64,000 bases of DNA from an uncultured Candidatus Cenarchaeum sp. (GTDB lineage: Archaea > Thermoproteota > Nitrososphaeria > Nitrososphaerales > Nitrosopumilaceae): positions 418,161 to 482,160 of the forward strand of contig OY282369.1 of the NCBI GenBank assembly GCA_958295735.1, read 5' to 3'. The position numbers and the translations under genes are program-made. How positions within the stretch are numbered: position 1 is the first letter of the stretch; every line of letters begins with the position of its first letter. This document shows, piece by piece, positions 58,622 through 64,000 of the stretch. Below the pieces are notes generated by a model. It did no database searches, was not told the origin of the DNA, and saw only the letters and a program-made list of their open reading frames with translations.

Positions 58622-58708
58622 GCGCGGACTCGCGCCCAAGCCGAAACCGCGCCCGGCGGCGGCGAGCCGCCCCCGATCCCGCGCCCGGATCGCGGCGGGC
58701 GCGGGCCC
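58622..58708. repeat. Inverted-repeat element, copy C (GC-eroded)
   Basis: Aligns end to end with copies A and B, but nearly every differing site is G or C where B has A or T (for example CAAGCCGAAACCGCGCCCGG against CAAACCGAAACCACGCCTAG). One base is missing in the C-run. The terminal inverted repeat is largely lost. Confidence 0.7.
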
Positions 58709-58757
58709 CGGCCCCACATCCGATTATATGTGATCGCGGGAGGCGCCCCGCAAGGGC

Positions 58758-60101
58758 ATGGCGGCAGAGGCTGAGTTCATCCAGACCATAATAGGGGTAG
58801 GCATACTGCTGTTCGCCGCAAAGCTGATGGCGGAGCTCTTCCTGAGGCTAAAGCTGCCCATAGTGCTGGGGGAGCTCCTGGCGGGCATGATAATCGGGCC
58901 GTTCGCGCTGGGGGCGTTCCTGGTGTACGACGGGGAGAACCTGCTCAACATCGACGGGGAGCTGAAGGTGCTGGGGGACATCGGCGCCATAGTGATACTG
59001 TTCATGGCGGGGCTGGAGATGACCCCCAAGGAGTTCCTGCGGGGGGGCAAGATGTCGTTCACGGTGGGGACGCTGGGGGTGGTGGTCCCGTTCTTCGCGG
59101 GCCTGTGGGTGCTGCAGGCGTTCGGGTTCGACGCGCTCCAGTCGATGATGATAGCGACGGCCCTGACGGCGACCAGCATAGCCATATCGATCCAGGTGCT
59201 CAACGAGTTCGGCAAGATAAAGACCCCGGAGGCGCGGCTCATCATCGGAGCCGCGGTCGTGGACGACATACTGGCCATAGCGGTGCTGTCCGTGGTGACG
59301 TCGCTCGTGGGCGGGGACGGCAGCGGGCTGGAGGACATCGACATAATGATGGTCACGTTCACCATACTGGAGGTGCTCGGGTTCTTCGCGGCGATGCTGA
59401 TCGCCTCGGTCTTCCTCATACCCAGGCTGATAAGCTCCCCCGTGTGGAAGGCCAAGGGGAGCATAGAGGGGATAGTGACGGCGGCGTTCTTCGGCGCGGC
59501 GGCGCTGGCCGGGTACATCGGCCTCTCCCCGATAGTCGGGGCGTTCGCGGTCGGGATGGCCCTGTCGACCACCAGGGTCTTCGAGAAGGTGGAGCACTTC
59601 ATCGAAAAGATCGGCCTCATATTCGCCCCGCTCTTCTTCGCCATCATCGGGGCGCAGGTGGACTTCCGCGAGGTCAACCTGGACATACTGATGCTCAGCG
59701 GCGTGGTGATCGTGATAGCCATAGTGACGAAGCTCTTCGGGTGCGGCCTGCCGGCGTGGATGTTCCTGAAGGACAGGGCCAGGGGCATGAGGGTCGGGAT
59801 AGGCATGATATCCCGCGGCGAGGTCGGGCTGATAGTGGCCGGCGTCGGCGTCTCGTCGGGCGTGCTCACGGGCAGCGTCTATTCGACCATCGTGATAATG
59901 GTCGCCGTCACCACCATAATAACGCCGATCTGGCTGAAGATGGAGTACCGGAAGGAGATCAGGTCCGTGGGGGGCGGCGATGCGGAGGACGGCGATGCGG
60001 AGGACGGCGATGCGGAGGACGGCGATCAGGGGGCGGCGGGCCGCGATGCGGAGGGCGGCGGCGGGCCGGAAGCGGGGGCGCGGCCCGAGGCGGCCAGGTG
60101 A
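58758..60101 (+). CDS. Cation:proton antiporter (CPA2 / KefB-NapA type)
   Basis: Membrane antiporter of 447 residues with about 12-13 helices. Typical CPA2 features are LKLPIVLGELLAGMIIGPF, DIGAIVILFMAGLEM, ATALTATSIAISIQVL, the paired-aspartate motif in GAAVVDDILAIAVL, LSPIVGAFAVGMALS and MISRGEVGLIVAG. There is no TrkA-N regulatory domain. The C-terminal tail carries four GDAED repeats (15-bp DNA repeat at about 59978-60026), a strongly acidic disordered end. The ATG at 58758 follows ATTATATG (58723-58730) at a slightly long spacing of about 31 bp. Ion specificity is not determinable. Confidence 0.93.
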   Translation: MAAEAEFIQTIIGVGILLFAAKLMAELFLRLKLPIVLGELLAGMIIGPFALGAFLVYDGENLLNIDGELKVLGDIGAIVILFMAGLEMTPKEFLRGGKMSFTVGTLGVVVPFFAGLWVLQAFGFDALQSMMIATALTATSIAISIQVLNEFGKIKTPEARLIIGAAVVDDILAIAVLSVVTSLVGGDGSGLEDIDIMMVTFTILEVLGFFAAMLIASVFLIPRLISSPVWKAKGSIEGIVTAAFFGAAALAGYIGLSPIVGAFAVGMALSTTRVFEKVEHFIEKIGLIFAPLFFAIIGAQVDFREVNLDILMLSGVVIVIAIVTKLFGCGLPAWMFLKDRARGMRVGIGMISRGEVGLIVAGVGVSSGVLTGSVYSTIVIMVAVTTIITPIWLKMEYRKEIRSVGGGDAEDGDAEDGDAEDGDQGAAGRDAEGGGGPEAGARPEAAR

Positions 60102-60189
60102 AAGGGCGTTTGGCCGGGGCGTGAAAAACCTCACGGCCGCAAGGGGAGGAGCGCGCACGCTTGAAATACGCCGCGCCCGCAGGCCGCGC

Positions 60190-60435
60190 ATGGAGACCAT
60201 ATACGTGCTGGTGCAGTGCGACGTGGGAAAGGAGAGGGGGATCATAGGCGCCCTGGAGGAGATGCCCGGGGTGGAGGAGGTCCGCGGCACCTACGGCGTA
60301 TACGACGTGTTCTGCAAGATCCGGGGCGAGACGAGGGACGCGCTCGACTCGACCATAGCAGAGATACGGCGGATAAGCAGGATCCGCTCCACCGTCACGC
60401 TGCACTGGATACCGTCCCAGGGGGGAAAGGGATGA
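60190..60435 (+). CDS. Stand-alone Lrp/AsnC-type RAM (effector-binding) domain protein, 81 aa
   Basis: A single ACT-like RAM domain without a DNA-binding helix-turn-helix: METIYVLVQCDVGKERGIIGALEEMPGVEEV, GTYGVYDVFCKIRGET, ALDSTIAEIRRI, STVTLHW. In other archaea such proteins oligomerise and bind amino acids. They may act on full-length Lrp partners; that is family knowledge. ATG 60190 lies 25 bp after TTGAAATAC (60161-60169). Its TGA overlaps the next ATG (ATGA), so the two genes are coupled. Confidence 0.9.
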   Translation: METIYVLVQCDVGKERGIIGALEEMPGVEEVRGTYGVYDVFCKIRGETRDALDSTIAEIRRISRIRSTVTLHWIPSQGGKG

Positions 60436-60668
60436 TAGAGAAGAGGTTCGACGCGGAGATGCTGTACAGCAGGATAGTGCACTACTACGTGGACAAGCGT
60501 GGCTATTCCAGGGACAAGGCCAACGCGATAGCCCAGGGGATCATAGAGAGGGAGGCGATGCGCAGGGAGTGCAAGGACGTCAGGTGCGGCCACTCCATGA
60601 ACGACCACATACGCAACGCCGAGACCTGCCTGGTCGTGAAGTGCGAGTGCCGGCGGTTCGCGGCCTGA
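60432..60668 (+). CDS. Small Cys/His-rich hypothetical protein, 78 aa
   Basis: N-terminal helices (FDAEMLYSRIVHYYVDKRGYSRDKANAIAQGIIERE) precede a metal-binding-like end: CKDVRCGHSMNDH and AETCLVVKCECRRF, giving Cys-x4-Cys-x-His and Cys-x5-Cys-x-Cys spacing. Zinc or Fe-S binding is plausible. I recognise no named family. Translation is coupled to the RAM-domain gene through a 4-bp overlap, suggesting joint function. Confidence 0.8.
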   Translation: MIEKRFDAEMLYSRIVHYYVDKRGYSRDKANAIAQGIIEREAMRRECKDVRCGHSMNDHIRNAETCLVVKCECRRFAA

Positions 60669-60719
60669 GCGGGGCCGGCGGCCCGCGAGGGCGGCCCCCG
60701 GGGCGCGGATGCGGGCCGC

Positions 60720-61727
60720 TCACGAAAAGCTTTCCAGGGCGCCCGCGCGCAGCGGCCTGGCGTCTATCCCCATGCTGCCCAGGTGCGAGGCGAACTCGTC
60801 GGCGAAGCCGTGCGTCGTGTATACGGTCTCCGCGCCCGACCGGCTCACCATGCGCACCAGCTCGGCAAAGTCGCAGTGGTCGCTGAGCGGGACGGAGTGG
60901 TCGCACCTGCGCCCCAGCGGGAACCGCGACCGCCCGGCGGCCCACCCGCTGAACCCCACCGTCACCGCGCCGTACCTGGACTTCATCTCCCGGACGAACC
61001 GGCTCCGCGCGGGCAGCATGGGGGCGACCATGACCCAGGGCCCCGAGGCCAGCAGCCCAGAGGCCTCGGCCTCCGAGTGGCCCGGCGCGTCCCGGAGGGG
61101 CACGCCCAGGCTCCGGTGCATGTCGTTCATGCGCTTTACCGAGTCGTGGTACACCAGCGGATCCCAGTGGCCGAACAGGTCGCTGAGGGTCTGCGCCTTG
61201 CCGAGCTCGTAGCCCATCAGCACGGCCGGCCTGCCGGCCGAGTACAGGCCGGATATTATCGCGTTGACGCGCGAGACCACCTCGCCCACCACGGGGAACT
61301 CGAACTCGGGCAGGCCGAAGGTGCACTCGGTTATCAGCGTCCGGCACCGCGGGACGCGGGCGGCGCGCAGGAACCCGCGGCTGCGGGTGCAGATGTCCCC
61401 GGTGTAGAAGACCTCCCCGCCTATGAGCAGCCCCCTCGCCCCGAGTATGTGCCCGCTGTCCACGAGGGTAAAGCCGTCGGCGCCGTCCGGGCCGCTCCCC
61501 ATGTCGACGCCGCGCAGGCCCGCTATGCTGCGCGTCTCGCCCGAGGCCAGGATGCGGCAGGAGGCGGCGGAGGCGGCGCGCCTCTTCGCCGGCAGGTGGT
61601 CGGCGTGCGCGTGCGAGACGAAGTTGAGCGAGGCGCCGGCGTCGGCGCGCCTCGGATCCAGCGCGACGCGGCCCTCGCGCGTCGCGCAGACTATGCCGTT
61701 CCCGGTCATCGCGACGCCGCGCTCCAA
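60720..61727 (-). CDS. Metallo-beta-lactamase-fold exonuclease-like protein (RNA/DNA processing type)
   Basis: 335 residues resembling archaeal beta-lactamase-fold exonucleases related to mRNA 3'-end processing factors. The metal site is NFVSHAHADHLPA (His39, His41, Asp43, His44). VDSGHILGARGLLIG, FYTGDICTRS, LITECTFGLPEF and LSDHCDFAEL supply the remaining metal and motif positions. No KH domains are present, so it is not the full CPSF73-like form. The TTG at 61727 lies 27 bp from the shared TATA box at 61751-61758; ATG 61709 is the alternative. Divergent from purN. Substrate (RNA or DNA) is not determinable. Confidence 0.85.
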   Translation of the reverse strand: MERGVAMTGNGIVCATREGRVALDPRRADAGASLNFVSHAHADHLPAKRRAASAASCRILASGETRSIAGLRGVDMGSGPDGADGFTLVDSGHILGARGLLIGGEVFYTGDICTRSRGFLRAARVPRCRTLITECTFGLPEFEFPVVGEVVSRVNAIISGLYSAGRPAVLMGYELGKAQTLSDLFGHWDPLVYHDSVKRMNDMHRSLGVPLRDAPGHSEAEASGLLASGPWVMVAPMLPARSRFVREMKSRYGAVTVGFSGWAAGRSRFPLGRRCDHSVPLSDHCDFAELVRMVSRSGAETVYTTHGFADEFASHLGSMGIDARPLRAGALESFS

Positions 61728-61750
61728 CGGCACGGAGCCAGGCCGTGTTG

Positions 61751-61758
61751 ATATAAAT
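61751..61758. promoter_or_regulatory. Bidirectional TATA box
   Basis: ATATAAAT lies about 27 bp before the leftward TTG (61727) and about 31 bp before the rightward TTG (61785). It is the only AT-rich box in the 57-bp gap, so both genes probably share it. Confidence 0.55.
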
Positions 61759-61784
61759 TGCGGGATTAGCCCGGCGTTGACCCG

Positions 61785-62393
61785 TTGTTGAGGCTCGGCA
61801 TACTCGTGTCCGGGAGGGGCTCGAACATGGAGGCCATACTCAGGGCGGCGAAGAGGGGCCGCATTCCCGCCGAGCCCGTGGTGGTCGTGTCCAGCAGGCC
61901 CGACGCGGCGGCCCTGGCCGTAGCCGAGAGGATGGGCGTGGAGACGGAGGTGGTCGGCTGGGCGGGGGACAGAGACGCGCACGACCTCGCCGTGGATGCC
62001 GCCCTGCGCAGGCACGGCGTGGTGGGGGACGGGGGCCTCGTGTGCCTGGCCGGGTTCATGAGGATCCTCGGGCCGCGGTTCGTCTCCGCCCGCAGGAACC
62101 GCGTGATGAACGTGCATCCCTCACTCCTCCCCGCGTTTCCGGGGCTCGACGCGCAGGGGCAGGCCGTGCGGTACGGCGCCAAGGTCTCCGGATGCACGGT
62201 GCATTTCGTGGACGAGGGCGTCGACACGGGGCCCGTCATACTGCAGGCCGCCGTCCCCGTCGCGGAGGGGGACACGGCCGAGGCGCTGTCGATGAGGATA
62301 CTGGATCAGGAGCACCGCATATACCCGAGGGCCGTCGAGATGTTCGCCAGGGGGAGCATACGCGTGAGCGGAAGGCGCGTGGTGCGCGCCTAG
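61785..62393 (+). CDS. purN: Phosphoribosylglycinamide formyltransferase
   Basis: Transfers a formyl group from 10-formyl-THF to GAR in purine synthesis. The 202-residue protein has LGILVSGRGSNMEAIL, VVVSSRPDAAAL, LAGFMRILGPRFV, the catalytic NVHPSLLPAFPG region (Asn and His) and VHFVDEGVDTGPVILQ with the essential Asp. The start is TTG at 61785 or 61788. FolD and a formyl-THF cyclo-ligase downstream supply or recycle its cofactor, so this is a folate/purine cluster along with purM. Confidence 0.95.
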   Translation: MLRLGILVSGRGSNMEAILRAAKRGRIPAEPVVVVSSRPDAAALAVAERMGVETEVVGWAGDRDAHDLAVDAALRRHGVVGDGGLVCLAGFMRILGPRFVSARRNRVMNVHPSLLPAFPGLDAQGQAVRYGAKVSGCTVHFVDEGVDTGPVILQAAVPVAEGDTAEALSMRILDQEHRIYPRAVEMFARGSIRVSGRRVVRA

Positions 62394-62440
62394 TCGGGGC
62401 GCGCGCCCCGCGCGCGGGGCCGGCGGCCGCCGATCTTCCA

Positions 62441-62487
62441 GGCGCGGATCCGGATCGGCGGGGCGGCTTCCGCGCCCGCGGCTGGCG
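62441..62487 (+). repeat. Dispersed palindromic repeat, type 1
   Basis: GGCGCGGATCCGGATCGGCG, GGGCGGCTTC, then CGCGCCCGCGGCTGGC. It lies between purN and folD and is closest to the copy at 55632-55677. Confidence 0.7.
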
Positions 62488-62555
62488 GGCACGCGGCCCC
62501 GCGCCGCCCCGCACTGGAAAGAGTTAGTAAGACCCGGCGGCGCACCGCACGGCAC

Positions 62556-63410
62556 ATGCCGGGCGTTAGGATGGACGGCAGGATGGTAGCGGGGCTGGTC
62601 GCCGAGGGCGTGAAGGCGGAGGTGGCCGGGATGAGGGCGCGCGGGATCGCCCCGTGCCTCGCCACCGTGCTGGTCGGGGACGATCCGGCCTCGGCCGCGT
62701 ACGTGAGGGGCAAGCACGGCGCGTGCGCGGGGGCGGGCATCGAGAGCAGGGACCACAGGCTGGGCGCCGGCGCGACGCAGGGGGAGCTGGAGGGGCTCGT
62801 GCGCGGGCTGAACGCCGATGCCTCGGTGCACGGCATACTGGTGCAGCTCCCGCTGCCGGGCGGGCTGGACGCCTTCGCCGCGGTCTCGGCGATACGGCCC
62901 GACAAGGACGTCGACGGCCTCACCCCCGCCAGCGCGGGGCTGCTCGCGGCCGGCAGGGCCCCGCTGGCGCCCTGCACGCCGTCCGGCGTGATGGCGCTGC
63001 TCGACCACTACAAGGTGGGGCTGCGGGGCGCCGAGGCGGTCGTGGTGAACAGGAGCGGGCTGGTGGGCAGGCCCCTGCACCACATGCTGCTGCAGAGGGA
63101 CGCGACGGTCACGGTATGCCACTCCCGCACCGCGGACGTCGCGGCGCACTGCAGGAGGGCCGACGTGGTGGTCACCGCGGTGGGCGACAGGTCGAGGTTC
63201 GTGCTGACGCCGGGAATGGTGAAGGAGGGGGCGGCGGTGGTGGACGTGGCGATATCCAGGCGCGGGGGGCGGCTGGCCGGCGACGCGGACTACGAGGGGA
63301 TCATCCGGAAGGCCGCGTACGCCACGCCCGTGCCCGGGGGCGTGGGGCCCATGACCGTGGCCATGCTGCTGAGGAACACCGCGAGGGCGGCCGGGGCCGC
63401 GGGAGGGTAG
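62556..63410 (+). CDS. folD: Methylene-THF dehydrogenase / methenyl-THF cyclohydrolase
   Basis: Bifunctional one-carbon enzyme producing 10-formyl-THF for purine synthesis. The 284-residue protein has VLVGDDPASAAYVRGKHGACAG with catalytic Lys53, GILVQLPLP, RPDKDVDGLTPASAG, PCTPSGVMALL, the NAD(P) loop VVVNRSGLVGRPL (usually GRSxxVGxP, so Asn replaces Gly), VVTAVGD and the C-terminal TPVPGGVGPMTVAML. ATG 62556 follows a weak TATA-like GTTAGTAA near 62523. A cyclo-ligase gene begins 6 bp after the stop. Confidence 0.96.
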   Translation: MPGVRMDGRMVAGLVAEGVKAEVAGMRARGIAPCLATVLVGDDPASAAYVRGKHGACAGAGIESRDHRLGAGATQGELEGLVRGLNADASVHGILVQLPLPGGLDAFAAVSAIRPDKDVDGLTPASAGLLAAGRAPLAPCTPSGVMALLDHYKVGLRGAEAVVVNRSGLVGRPLHHMLLQRDATVTVCHSRTADVAAHCRRADVVVTAVGDRSRFVLTPGMVKEGAAVVDVAISRRGGRLAGDADYEGIIRKAAYATPVPGGVGPMTVAMLLRNTARAAGAAGG

Positions 63411-63416
63411 GCGGCG

Positions 63417-64000
63417 GTGCGGAAGCCGGGCGGCGCCGTGGCGGCCGAAAAGGCGGCCCTGCGCGGGATCCTCCTCGCCAGGAGGGACTCCGTCTCGCAC
63501 GACATGGCGCGCATAGCCGGGAGGAGGATACTCGGGGCGGTCGCGGGCTCCCCCGAGTTCTGCGGGGCGGGGACGGTGGCGTGCTACTATCCGGTCGGCA
63601 GCGAGGTGCCCACCCAGGACATAATAGGCGAGGCGGCCTCCCGCGGCAAGCGGGTCTGCCTGCCCAGGATGGCCGGCGGCGCGCTGGAGTTCAGGACTGT
63701 GGACGGCCCCGGCGCGCTGGAGCGGGCCGGCAGCGGGCCGTTCGGCACCACGGAGCCCAGGGAGGGCTGCCCCGCGTGCGGGCCGGGCGAGATGGACCTC
63801 GTGATAGTGCCGGCCGTGGGCGTGTCGATGGACGGCACCAGGCTGGGGCACGGCGGCGGCCACTACGACAGGTTCCTCGCGGGGCTGGGCGGGAGGGGCG
63901 GCGGCGGGCCCCCCGTGATGGCCCTGGCCTTCGCCAGGCAGGTCGTCGGATCGATGCCGGCGGCGCCGCACGACGTGCCCGTCGACGTCGTGGTGACGGA
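63417..64000 (+). CDS. 5-formyltetrahydrofolate cyclo-ligase, truncated by window end
   Basis: ATP-dependent conversion of 5-formyl-THF to 5,10-methenyl-THF, recycling folate for FolD and PurN. About 194 residues are visible and the frame is open at 64000. Recognisable features are AAEKAALRGILLARRDSVS (N-terminal basic helix), VACYYPVGSEVPTQDII, KRVCLPRM, MDLVIVPAVGVSMDGTRLGHGGGHYDRFL (family LGxGxGYYDR, with His for one Tyr) and VMALAFARQVV. The GTG at 63417 lies 6 bp after folD's stop, implying one operon. Only the extreme C-terminus is missing. Confidence 0.92.
   Translation, partial: MRKPGGAVAAEKAALRGILLARRDSVSHDMARIAGRRILGAVAGSPEFCGAGTVACYYPVGSEVPTQDIIGEAASRGKRVCLPRMAGGALEFRTVDGPGALERAGSGPFGTTEPREGCPACGPGEMDLVIVPAVGVSMDGTRLGHGGGHYDRFLAGLGGRGGGGPPVMALAFARQVVGSMPAAPHDVPVDVVVT

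Overview
The window reads as archaeal chromosome of very high GC content. The gene set points to Thaumarchaeota (Nitrososphaerota): a K+-independent membrane pyrophosphatase, paired CofG and CofH, an XPB helicase with Bax1, heme made from siroheme through AhbA/AhbB, heme O synthase next to a membrane-bound blue-copper protein, a small OB-fold DNA-binding protein, giant repetitive surface proteins and many tiny zinc-finger or RAM-domain proteins. A high-GC, possibly sponge-associated (Cenarchaeum-like) lineage is my guess; no amo or rRNA gene lies here to settle it. Most genes have an AT-rich TATA-like box 25-29 bp before the start codon, as in leaderless archaeal transcripts. I used this to choose several GTG and TTG starts.

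Layout. 1-879: partial cysteine desulfurase. 1566-17681: one gene for a roughly 5,370-residue secreted protein of Ig-like modules, eight NHL beta-propellers and a periplasmic-binding-protein-like domain near the C-terminus. 18044-20237: three overlapping genes (chlorite-dismutase family, DUF1802, aldo/keto reductase). 20430-25775: tetrapyrrole genes (fused AhbA-AhbB, siroheme synthase N-domain, HemA, HemB). 25858-30172: DedA-like protein, zinc-finger peptide, Bax1, XPB and an intron-containing tRNA-Leu. 30439-33940: OB-fold protein, membrane protein, a coiled-coil protein with a histone-H1-like tail, and a hypothetical gene. 33937-38913: PAP2 phosphatase, PGK, CtaB, membrane cupredoxin and JAMM protease. 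38989-45850: an array of five paralogous secreted helical-repeat genes. 45997-54691: DUF2024, pyrophosphatase, HtrA-like protease, CofG/CofH, a cation exchanger and a PAC2 protein. 55310-57160: a small duplicated-motif protein and an AvcD-type anti-phage dCTP deaminase. 57541-64000: PurM, a cation/proton antiporter, Lrp-type RAM protein, metallo-beta-lactamase protein, PurN, FolD and a partial 5-formyl-THF cyclo-ligase.

Three things stand out. First is the five-gene array. All five copies share a nearly invariant 26-bp element just upstream of the TATA box, an almost identical signal peptide, and usually a hairpin-plus-T-run terminator, while the mature proteins range from full length to almost fully deleted. 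Second, in the giant protein each beta-propeller appears inserted inside an Ig-like domain at a fixed point. Third, intergenic DNA is rich in tandem minisatellites, often between convergent genes, and in dispersed palindromic repeats. Copies of one inverted-repeat element differ mainly by A/T to G/C changes, as if GC-biased substitution is eroding them.
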